From CALFVT01 sp964513675 (lineage in GTDB: Bacteria; Pseudomonadota; Alphaproteobacteria; Caulobacterales; Maricaulaceae), in the NCBI GenBank assembly GCA_964513675.1, contig CAZEOD010000002.1:35085-99084 (forward strand): DNA of 64,000 nt, read 5' to 3'. Made by a program: the position numbers and the translations under genes. The notes beneath the pieces were generated by a model that saw only the letters and a program-made list of their open reading frames with translations, was not told the DNA's origin and did not search any database. Of this stretch, positions 50,358 to 57,748 are shown piece by piece (position 1 is the first letter of the stretch; the number at the start of each line of letters is the position of its first letter).

Positions 50358-51101
50358 TTATTTTGATCCGCAAATCTGGCAAGCGGGGTCTTTGGGAAGA
50401 TTGATTTTTCGGCTTTTTCCGCTCAGTCCCTCATAAAGATATAATGAACCCGCAAGGCTCTCCCCTGCGCCTGTGATATATTTAATCGCCTCTAAGGTCA
50501 TCATAGATCCTATGATCCCCGCCAGAGCGCCGATAACGCCGACAGCAGCGCAGCTCTCCTCGTCGGGCGGAATATCGGGCACAAAACATTGGTAACACGG
50601 CGCATTTTCGCCTGTGTTAAATAGCCCGATCTGCCCATTAAACCGCCCCAAAGCGCCGGATAATAACGGGATGCCAAGATCATAAGAGGCTTGGTTCACA
50701 GCAAAGCGCGCCGCGAAACTATCTGTTCCGTCTAAGATTAAATCATGACCGCTGAGCAGGCTTTGGGCGTTTTCCGCCGTCAGGCGCGCGGGGGACGCTT
50801 CTAGCGTGAGGTCAGGGTTTAAATCAGCAAGTGTATCGACCATGATATTCGCCTTTGGCATGCCAACATCACTGTGAATAAACTGAACTTGCCGCTGTAA
50901 ATTTGAGACCTCAACGACATCATCGTCAATGATTGTAATATGGCCAATACCGGCGGCCGCCGCGTAGAGCGCTGCTGGCCCGCCCAGCCCGCCAGCGCCG
51001 ACAATAACAATACGGGCGGCGAGGAGTTTATTTTGCCCCGGCCCGCCAATTTCTTTTAAAACCAGATGGCGGGCATAACGCTGAATTTGGGTGGGTGTCA
51101 T
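50358..51101 (-). CDS. moeB: ThiF/MoeB/HesA-family adenylyltransferase
   Basis: A 247-residue E1-like enzyme that adenylates the C-terminal Gly-Gly of a small sulfur carrier (MoaD or ThiS) for molybdopterin or thiamine synthesis. RYARHLVLKEIGGPGQNKLL opens it, the nucleotide-binding loop is VIVGAGGLGGPAALYAAAAG, and DDDVVEVSNLQRQ is the adenylation site. Zinc cysteines are CYQC and, at the C-terminus, CQIC. There is no rhodanese extension. MoeB is likely, but ThiF cannot be excluded without the carrier gene. Confidence 0.88.
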   Translation of the reverse strand: MTPTQIQRYARHLVLKEIGGPGQNKLLAARIVIVGAGGLGGPAALYAAAAGIGHITIIDDDVVEVSNLQRQVQFIHSDVGMPKANIMVDTLADLNPDLTLEASPARLTAENAQSLLSGHDLILDGTDSFAARFAVNQASYDLGIPLLSGALGRFNGQIGLFNTGENAPCYQCFVPDIPPDEESCAAVGVIGALAGIIGSMMTLEAIKYITGAGESLAGSLYLYEGLSGKSRKINLPKDPACQICGSK

Positions 51102-51124
51102 ATCCCGCCGCCTCTAAGAGAGGG

Positions 51125-52114
51125 TCATGAGGCGGGTTTGATAAATTTAAGGGTCATGCGGCTCGACTCGCCAATGGCTTCCATTTTCGAGCGCAGCTCT
51201 GGATTCTCGCGGCTCGTGCCTAATGTTGGCGGTAAGCGCCAGACATTATCACTAGATTCTGGGGCATCGCTTGGAATATCGCGCGGGTTTTCATTCACGG
51301 CAGACTCGCCAACCAATTCAAATCCAGCTTTTTCCATCTGCGCAATGACATAGGATTTTTTCAGATAGCCATTATTGCCATCGGCCCAGCTATCGTCATT
51401 GCCCTCGGGGGCTTTATGCTGAACAATTCCGACAATCCCGCCGGGTTTAAGCAGTCCGTAAAGTTCGGTGAACGCCGTATCCATATATCCGCCTTTTTCG
51501 TTAAAGCGGGCAAGGTTATGCAGGGCGCGTATCATAAGAACCATGTCAACTTGGCCGTTATAATCATCTGGAATCCGGCTAAAGCTATGACCTGAAACGC
51601 GGCTCATTTCACCTGAAACGCCGTCTGTCATATCTTTTTCCCAGCCTGCCGCCCAGCCTTTACGGTTTTCAATAAATTCCGGAGTCGCGAAGCCGCCAAA
51701 TTCAGGCCACATATCAAGGTTATAATCAACTCCGATAACATGACCGTTTTGACCCAGATAAGGGCCAATAATTTTTGTGTACCAGCCGCCGCCGGGAAGA
51801 ACTTCAACAACTGTCATGCCGGGTTTGATCTCAAAAAACTCAAGCGTTTCTTGCGGGTGACGCGCATTATATCGCGCTTTCACAGCTTCGGGCTGAGCGG
51901 CTAAAATCTTTGATAGCTTGGCTGTATCAACCGTCGTGGAGAGCGCACTGCTAGCTGTTTCCGCGGCTTGGGAGAGGCTATCAGCAGCGGCGTCAAGCGA
52001 TGTCGCGGCAGTGGATTGGGCGGCGTCAGCGGCATCAGCCGCCTTATCTTTCGCGCCAGAGCAAGCTGTTAGCGTCAGAGCCGCAGCAGAAATAAGAAGA
52101 AAAGAACGGATCAT
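51125..52114 (-). CDS. Lipoprotein with SAM-dependent methyltransferase domain
   Basis: About 329 residues from the ATG at 52114, preferred over 52132 because GGAG lies upstream and the signal starts MIRSFLL. The lipobox is LTAC (Cys18), followed by an Ala/Ser/Asp-rich helical linker. The C-terminal domain resembles predicted methyltransferases of the COG4798 type: FFEIKPGMTVVEVLPGGGWYTKIIGPYLG, in outline, where the motif I acidic/Gly loop is present, and GVDYNLDMW. A lipid-anchored SAM enzyme is odd since SAM is cytosolic. It sits downstream of the NDUFA9-like gene on the same strand. Confidence 0.82.
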   Translation of the reverse strand: MIRSFLLISAAALTLTACSGAKDKAADAADAAQSTAATSLDAAADSLSQAAETASSALSTTVDTAKLSKILAAQPEAVKARYNARHPQETLEFFEIKPGMTVVEVLPGGGWYTKIIGPYLGQNGHVIGVDYNLDMWPEFGGFATPEFIENRKGWAAGWEKDMTDGVSGEMSRVSGHSFSRIPDDYNGQVDMVLMIRALHNLARFNEKGGYMDTAFTELYGLLKPGGIVGIVQHKAPEGNDDSWADGNNGYLKKSYVIAQMEKAGFELVGESAVNENPRDIPSDAPESSDNVWRLPPTLGTSRENPELRSKMEAIGESSRMTLKFIKPAS

Positions 52115-52130
52115 ACGGGGGCTCCATGAC

Positions 52131-52171
52131 ATTAAAACGGTTGGATATTAAAGCGCTGGGATATTAAAGCG
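52131..52171. repeat. Three 16-base-spaced repeats between methyltransferase and NDUFA9-like genes
   Basis: ATTAAAACG (52131-52139), then ATTAAAGCG at 52147-52155 and 52163-52171, recur with a 16-base period. The last two are part of an exact 13-base repeat GGATATTAAAGCG (52143, 52159). They lie just upstream of the minus-strand start of the methyltransferase gene. Confidence 0.65.
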
Positions 52172-52184
52172 GTGAGCTCTATGT

Positions 52185-53150
52185 CTAGCTCACATGTTTT
52201 TCGTGAAATTGTCCGTGGTGACGATAGCGCGCGAGATAGCTCGGGACAAGGGCCGTAATTGTTTCAAGATCAAGACCTAAATCTTGGGCCGTCTTAACGC
52301 CCGTCTCAGGCACGATATTATCTGTTTTCAGCAATATCACTTGGTCGCGGGTTAAAAACGGGCTGACGAAAGGAAGCGCGCCGGAAAGCTCACCTGCAAA
52401 GCCGAGCATATTCGCCGCAAACCACGGCACAGGAATTAACAGGCGCTTGCGGTCAATGACCTCCAGAACAAAGCTCATCAGCTCTTTAAAGCTATAAGTT
52501 TCCGGCCCGCCCAGCGCATAGGTTTCGCCGCTTGTGCCGCGGCTAAGGCATATGGCCACAGCTTCCGCGACATCGCCGGCATAGATAGGCTGAAATTTAG
52601 TCTGGCCGCCGCCAATTAAAGGCAAGGCCGGCGATAGCGCCGTCATAGCCGCAAATTGATTGAAGAAATTATCTTCTGGCCCGAATACAATAGAGGGGCG
52701 CAAAATATCGGCGCTGGCAATATATTGACGGATTAAGTCTTCGCCTTCGGCCTTTGTGCGGGCGTAATCAGAGGCGGCGCTATTATCCGCGCCAAGGGCT
52801 GACATATGCACAAGGTTTTTGATATTGGCTTTGGCGCAAGCTTTGGCAATGGTTTCGCTGCCGCGCACATGTAGGGCATCAAATGTCTGCTTGCCGCTTT
52901 CAAACAGTAAGGCGACCAGATTAACAACAGCGTCAGACCCCTCGACAGCGCGCTCAACGGAGAGCGGGAAGCGCAGATTGGCTTGAACGAGCTGAACCTG
53001 CCCGACATTGCCGATAACTTTCAAATCAAGTCCGGTATGCGGTCGGCGCATGGCAACGCGCACGCGCCAGCCATCTTGGACGAGGGCGCGAACAACATAT
53101 TTCCCGATGAATCCGGAGCCGCCAAAGACTGTGACTAAACCTTTACTCAT
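52185..53150 (-). CDS. NAD(P)-binding complex I NDUFA9-like protein
   Basis: A 321-residue extended short-chain dehydrogenase. The nucleotide-binding loop VFGGSGFIGKYVVRAL is at the N-terminus. It continues with QANLRFPLSVERAVEGSDAVVNLV and HMSALGADNSAASDYARTKAEGE, where an active-site Tyr-Lys-type segment reads YARTK. PSIVFGPEDNFFNQFA is typical of the NDUFA9/complex I 39-kDa group, common in alphaproteobacteria. It probably has a structural or quinone-linked role at the respiratory chain. Confidence 0.88.
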   Translation of the reverse strand: MSKGLVTVFGGSGFIGKYVVRALVQDGWRVRVAMRRPHTGLDLKVIGNVGQVQLVQANLRFPLSVERAVEGSDAVVNLVALLFESGKQTFDALHVRGSETIAKACAKANIKNLVHMSALGADNSAASDYARTKAEGEDLIRQYIASADILRPSIVFGPEDNFFNQFAAMTALSPALPLIGGGQTKFQPIYAGDVAEAVAICLSRGTSGETYALGGPETYSFKELMSFVLEVIDRKRLLIPVPWFAANMLGFAGELSGALPFVSPFLTRDQVILLKTDNIVPETGVKTAQDLGLDLETITALVPSYLARYRHHGQFHEKHVS

Positions 53151-53206
53151 GACGCAATGTCCTTTTCATGTTACCGCGCCCGAGTAGCGGGAAATAAGCC
53201 TAAAGT

Positions 53207-53710
53207 CTATCCCGATTTTGCGCTATTGGATGCGGCTTTTAAGTGCCGGATCAAGCCGACACTGGCGTCTTCGATCAAGTTAATCACCGTTTCAAATCCC
53301 GCGCCGCCGCCGTAATAGGGATCGGGGACATCTTTGACGGCGCTATGCGGGGCAAAATCAAGAAAACGGGACAAATGGCCCGAATATCCCGGCGGGCACA
53401 AGTCTTGTAGCGCGGTAAGATTTCGGGCGTCCATGGCGAGGATATAATCAAATCGGCTGAAATCCGCTTTCACCGCTTGTCGTGCTGTTTGGTCATGAAA
53501 ATTATAGCCGCGCTTCATGCCGTGCTCAAGCGCGCGTGCATCGGGCCGCTCACCCGCGTGCCAGGCTCCCGTGCCGGCGCTGTCGATCACGCTGTTCAGG
53601 CCTGATTCTGAGGCCTTACGCCGAAACACCGCTTCGGCGGTTGGCGACCGGCAAATATTGCCCAAACATACAAATAATACCGCAGGCTCATATGCGCTAG
53701 ATTTATCCAT
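53207..53710 (-). CDS. Low-molecular-weight protein-tyrosine phosphatase
   Basis: About 167 residues from the ATG at 53710. The active-site loop VCLGNICRSPTAEAVF has Cys, Arg and Ser of the C-X5-R-S signature. The general-acid Asp is in VPDPYYGG near the C-terminus. It dephosphorylates phosphotyrosine proteins (in bacteria often exopolysaccharide kinases) or small substrates. No tyrosine kinase is nearby. Start at TTG 53725 is less likely. Confidence 0.94.
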   Translation of the reverse strand: MDKSSAYEPAVLFVCLGNICRSPTAEAVFRRKASESGLNSVIDSAGTGAWHAGERPDARALEHGMKRGYNFHDQTARQAVKADFSRFDYILAMDARNLTALQDLCPPGYSGHLSRFLDFAPHSAVKDVPDPYYGGGAGFETVINLIEDASVGLIRHLKAASNSAKSG

Positions 53711-53821
53711 GCCCGAATATAGCAAATTTACGCCGAGCTGTCATGGCCTTAAAGAGAGGGGGAGAGCGGCTTGCCAGCGCGAAATCCTCTGTTTAAGCTT
53801 AGCGCCGTTAAGGAGCTTGAT

Positions 53822-54400
53822 ATGACGACCACATTTAAGAAAATGTCCGACAGCACGAAAGAAGACTGGACGGAGATCCTCGGTGAGGCGATGGCGTTTA
53901 ACAGAGGGCTGGCAGACCGCGTTTTAAAACATCTGTCATTACTGGATGGTGATTTTGGCGGCTTCCCGATTGACCGTTTGCAACATTCTTTGCAAACCGC
54001 GACGCGCGCGCACCGCGATGGGCGGGACGAAGAATATGTCGTTTGCGCCTTGCTCCATGATATTGGCGATACGCTGGGGTCTTATAATCATCCCGATGTG
54101 GCCGCTGCGATTTTAAAGCCGTTCGTGTCAGAGAAACATCATTGGATGGTTGCCAATCACGGGGCCTTTCAAGGCTATTATTTCTTTGAATATTTGGGGC
54201 TTGATAAAAATATGCGCGATAATCTTAAAGACCATCCGCATTATGATTACACAAAAGACTTTGTCGATCTTTACGATCAAATGGCGTTTGATGCGGATTA
54301 TGACAGTGAAGAGCTGGCGTTTTTTGAACCCATGTTGCGCCGTGTTTTCTCTTTTCCGAAAAATTCGATGTATTTAGGCGCTGTCAATAAGGCGAGTTAG
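53822..54400 (+). CDS. HD-domain metal-dependent hydrolase (oxygenase/phosphohydrolase-like)
   Basis: About 192 residues from the ATG at 53822, chosen because AAGGAG sits six bases upstream. His and Asp ligands of the HD fold are seen in LQHSLQTATRAHRDGRDEEYVVCALLHDIGD, in outline, with further His in SEKHHWMVANHGAFQGYYF. The spacing is like that of the HD proteins related to PhnZ-type mixed-valent di-iron oxygenases. Substrate unknown. Confidence 0.83.
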   Translation: MTTTFKKMSDSTKEDWTEILGEAMAFNRGLADRVLKHLSLLDGDFGGFPIDRLQHSLQTATRAHRDGRDEEYVVCALLHDIGDTLGSYNHPDVAAAILKPFVSEKHHWMVANHGAFQGYYFFEYLGLDKNMRDNLKDHPHYDYTKDFVDLYDQMAFDADYDSEELAFFEPMLRRVFSFPKNSMYLGAVNKAS

Positions 54401-54469
54401 CCGATCAAAATTGCGTTAGCGCCTTGCGCAAAACTTGCACTCTACAGCCCGCCCGCTTAAAGCGCTGCT

Positions 54470-55252
54470 ATGTTTAGATTTATCCTGATTTTTCTGGTCG
54501 CCCTTTTCATGCCCCTCAGCGCAGGGGCGCAAGTGGGTCCTCCCGCAGGCCCACCTTCTGGCCCTCCTTCTGGCCCACCTTCTGGCCCCCCTTCTGGCCT
54601 GTCATCAGATGCATCTGTAACCTCGCCGCAAGATGCCTTTGAAAAACAGCTCTTAACGCCGCTTTTTGCGCCGGCGATTAATTACGAGGATATTCCCCGC
54701 ATAGAGACGTGCCGAGATGAAGTGCCGCGCCGTCTGCGCTATCATAATTGCCGCGATAGCCAGCGTATTTATGATGCGGGCTTGGCGGCCGCCAAAGCAA
54801 AAAATAAGCCGCTAGCTGTGTTTTTCGGGTTTAATAAATGCCCTTATTGCGCGGTGCTGGATAAGCAAATCTTTGACCCCGCCCGTCCGATCCGCGACGG
54901 TAATCTGGTGCGCTATTTCAGCCGCGAGGCGATTGAAAATTATGGCCGGAGCGGAGCGCCGTTGAGCTTGCCTTATATTAATATTCACGCTCGGTCTGGC
55001 CATGGGCTTAAGCTCGCTGATGACATCGGGGTGACGGCCATGGCCAAGGCGCGCGGATGGCACCGCGTCTGGTCGCCTTTTATTATTTTCGTTGACCCCG
55101 TTAGCGGAAAAATCGTCAGCCAGACCTATTGGGAAGCGGCGGAAACCCATTGTGATCCGCTGGCTGATTTTGCGGTTAATTTGGAGGCGCTCGGCGTCAT
55201 TACACCCGGCGTGCCCGTAACAGAGCGCAAGCGCTGTAAACGTAAGGCTTAA
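54470..55252 (+). CDS. Exported thioredoxin-fold protein with Gly-Pro-Pro-Ser linker
   Basis: A 260-residue protein with a signal peptide (cleavage near SAGA|QVG). A low-complexity linker has five GPP(S/A)-type units in residues 23-43, encoded by near-identical 12-base repeats. The catalytic domain holds the thioredoxin-like site FFGFNKCPYCAVLDKQIF, with a CPYC redox pair, and a later WSPFIIFVDPVSGKIV strand. Extra cysteines include ETCRDE, HNCRDS and THCDPL. It is probably a periplasmic thiol-disulfide enzyme, which would suit cysteine-containing T2SS substrates (inference). Confidence 0.85.
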   Translation: MFRFILIFLVALFMPLSAGAQVGPPAGPPSGPPSGPPSGPPSGLSSDASVTSPQDAFEKQLLTPLFAPAINYEDIPRIETCRDEVPRRLRYHNCRDSQRIYDAGLAAAKAKNKPLAVFFGFNKCPYCAVLDKQIFDPARPIRDGNLVRYFSREAIENYGRSGAPLSLPYINIHARSGHGLKLADDIGVTAMAKARGWHRVWSPFIIFVDPVSGKIVSQTYWEAAETHCDPLADFAVNLEALGVITPGVPVTERKRCKRKA

Positions 55253-55257
55253 GGGGG

Positions 55258-55719
55258 TTAGGCGCTTCGCTTTAACCGCTCACAGGCTAAATGTAGGGCT
55301 TCCAAAAAGCGCGAGCGGTCTATGTGCGTAAAGGGCGGCGGCCCGCCAATATTTGGCATATCGGCCCCCGCGCGAAGATCGGCCATGATCGCGCGGGTTG
55401 CAATCGCCCCGCCAATCGAATTTTTATCAAAGGCCTTGCCATTGGGCCGCAAAACGGCGGCGTCATTATTCAAGCAGCGCTCAGCGAGTAAAATATCGGC
55501 CGTAATCACAATAGAGCGCGCCGTGCAGTTTTCCGCAATATAATCATCCGCAGCATCAAAACTATCAGAGACGGTGACAGCCTTTATCAACGGCTCGCGC
55601 GGAATACGTAAAAAGGAATTACTGACAACGCTGACGGGTATATGATGCCGCCGCGCGACTTTGTAAGATTCCTCCCGCACAGGGCAGGCATCGGCATCAA
55701 TAAAAATACGTAAATCCAT
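55258..55719 (-). CDS. YaiI/YqxD family protein (DUF188)
   Basis: A 153-residue protein of a widespread uncharacterised family. The start MDLRIFIDADACPVREE is diagnostic. VSNSFLRIPREP, VITADILLAERCLNNDAAVLRPNGKAF and IGGPPPFTHIDRSRFLEAL follow, as in YaiI. Conserved acidic residues suggest a PIN-like nuclease fold, but the function is not shown. ATG at 55719 is preferred to 55722. Confidence 0.93.
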   Translation of the reverse strand: MDLRIFIDADACPVREESYKVARRHHIPVSVVSNSFLRIPREPLIKAVTVSDSFDAADDYIAENCTARSIVITADILLAERCLNNDAAVLRPNGKAFDKNSIGGAIATRAIMADLRAGADMPNIGGPPPFTHIDRSRFLEALHLACERLKRSA

Positions 55720-55775
55720 CACCGCTCTTTATATAGGCTGTCTTTATGACATCCGGTTTCATGTCATGGTTTGAT

Positions 55776-56921
55776 TTAAAACGGCACGGTTTGCGACATG
55801 TCGCCGCCGCTTGGGCTGCGCAGCGTCAGCGTCGTGACCCGTGCGTCCCAATCAATATCAATCAAGCCGTAATTCACCTCATATTGCATATCGCCAATAC
55901 GGTAGGGGCCAGCTTCAACAGAGGTCTCGCCGCTCTCCGCACGCCATTTACTGGCGGGAAGATTAAGCGATGATGAGGTCATCTCATAGAGGCCTTTATG
56001 TTTATAAAAGGCACCGGCATGACGATCACCCGAGAGTAAAATCACATCATTTGCACCGGTTTGCTCAAGGAGGGTATAAAATTTCTCGCGCTCATGCGGT
56101 AGGGTTCGCCAAGCTTCCCAGCCATGCCCATCGGCGTGCATCTGAATGGAGGTTGCGATAAGCCGAAGATCAGCCGGTTTTTTAAGCTCGCTTTCAAGCC
56201 AAGCCCACTGCGCTTCACCGAGCATAGTGCCGGATGTGTCGGTCGACGGAATATAACGTTCTTTCCCTGCCGCGCCGTACGCATCCGTTCGGGTTAAATC
56301 CGTACGAAAGCTGCGGGTGTCGAGCAAAATAATCTGAACACGCTGCCCAAGGGGGCCAATGATTTTCGCCATATGCACACCGTCTCGGCTGCGGCGTATA
56401 TCATCGGCGGGGGCATCCCATGCCGTGAGGTATAAATCTTTAGCGAGGGCTTTAAATGGATAATCGGCGCCGGCGTCATTACCGCCGTAATCATGGTCGT
56501 CCCATGTGGTCAGCAGGGGCGTCGCCTCACGGAAAGCTGCAAATTCGGAATGAGTCGCCAGCTTGGCATAGCTGCGCCGCATTTTCGGCAGGCTTGGGTC
56601 TTTATATTCTTCATCTTTATAATAGGCATCGCCGTAAACATTATCGCCGATAAATAAGAAAAGATCAGGCTTTTCCCCTGCAAGTTGTGTCCAAATACTT
56701 TGATCTTCTTCCTCTGACAGACAAGAGCCAAAACTAATCCGGCTCAGGGCGGCGGCGCTATTAAGGGCTTTGGACGGCATGGCGATTACAACGGCATTTT
56801 TAGCTTTTACGTCTTGTTTTTCTGCGGTCTTAGCGGCGCTGGTTTCAGCCTTTTCCGCAGGTGCTGATGAACAGGCCATAAGGCTGAGAGCCGCTAAAAC
56901 GGGGAGGATATATTTTGTCAT
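55776..56921 (-). CDS. PhoD-like metallophosphatase lipoprotein
   Basis: A 381-residue protein with a lipobox LMAC (Cys17) and an Ala/Lys-rich linker. The PhoD-type metal site is spread over RISFGSCLSEEEDQSIW, LFIGDNVYGD, TWDDHDYGGNDAG, LLDTRSFRTDL and LLSGDRHAGAFY. Such enzymes hydrolyse phosphomonoesters or phosphodiesters outside the inner membrane with Fe/Ca ions. Substrate unknown. Stands alone. Confidence 0.9.
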   Translation of the reverse strand: MTKYILPVLAALSLMACSSAPAEKAETSAAKTAEKQDVKAKNAVVIAMPSKALNSAAALSRISFGSCLSEEEDQSIWTQLAGEKPDLFLFIGDNVYGDAYYKDEEYKDPSLPKMRRSYAKLATHSEFAAFREATPLLTTWDDHDYGGNDAGADYPFKALAKDLYLTAWDAPADDIRRSRDGVHMAKIIGPLGQRVQIILLDTRSFRTDLTRTDAYGAAGKERYIPSTDTSGTMLGEAQWAWLESELKKPADLRLIATSIQMHADGHGWEAWRTLPHEREKFYTLLEQTGANDVILLSGDRHAGAFYKHKGLYEMTSSSLNLPASKWRAESGETSVEAGPYRIGDMQYEVNYGLIDIDWDARVTTLTLRSPSGGDMSQTVPF

Positions 56922-56987
56922 ATGCGGCCCTTTTGTTACATGTGTTGTTCGCCTTATAATTTATCTATGCCAAATAAATATGACTGG

Positions 56988-57689
56988 CTAGATTTTTTCT
57001 AAAATCTCATCGACCCATTGCGGAACGCAGGTGCTAGCTTTGCCTAATCGGGATTTTGCGAAAATATGCGAGCCTTCTGATGGCTGTAAATTAATTTCGA
57101 GCGTGTCTTTCCCCAACTCCCTTGCGAGATGAACAAATCCTGCGGCGGGATAAACCGCGCCGCTTGTGCCAATGGACACAAATAGATCACAGGCCGCCAG
57201 CGCGGCTTCAATCTGAGGCATGAAAAAAGGCATTTCGCCGAACCAGACAATATCAGGCCGCATCACCCCGCCGCCGCAAGGCTCGCAGATCATGTTTACG
57301 CGCGTCTCTCCTGTAAATCGCTGCCGCGCATTACAGGCTGTGCAGCGGATAGAGGTCAGCTCGCCGTGCATATGCAGGACATGATGTGAGCCGCCGCGCT
57401 CATGGAGGTCATCGATATTTTGCGTCACGATCATAAGCTCACCGCCCTTAGATTTCAGGCGGGCTTCAAGTGTGGCAAGGGCGATATGGGCGGCATTGGG
57501 CTGTACCGTTTTGAGAGCACTGCGGCGTTCATTATAAAAGCGGTGAACGCGGGCAGGGTTGCGGGCAAAGCCCTCGGGCGTGGCAATCTGCTCAATGGGA
57601 TAATCATCCCAAAGCCCGCCCTTATCACGAAAGGTCGAGAGCCCGCTTTCCGCCGATATGCCGGCCCCTGTTAAAATAACAATCTTCAT
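56988..57689 (-). CDS. cobB: NAD-dependent protein deacylase, sirtuin family
   Basis: A 233-residue sirtuin removing acyl groups from lysine with NAD+. Motifs are LTGAGISAESGLSTFRDKGGLW, TQNIDDLHERGG, catalytic His in VLHMHGELTS, and zinc cysteines CTAC and CEPC. RFYNERRSAL contains the Tyr/Arg pair (YxxR) of class III sirtuins, which prefer succinyl or malonyl lysine. Length is normal for CobB. Confidence 0.94.
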   Translation of the reverse strand: MKIVILTGAGISAESGLSTFRDKGGLWDDYPIEQIATPEGFARNPARVHRFYNERRSALKTVQPNAAHIALATLEARLKSKGGELMIVTQNIDDLHERGGSHHVLHMHGELTSIRCTACNARQRFTGETRVNMICEPCGGGVMRPDIVWFGEMPFFMPQIEAALAACDLFVSIGTSGAVYPAAGFVHLARELGKDTLEINLQPSEGSHIFAKSRLGKASTCVPQWVDEILEKI

Positions 57690-57748
57690 CTTATCAGCTT
57701 ATGACAAGGCGGCGCGGGCGGCAATGGCGCTGTTAATAGGCCCTCAGC

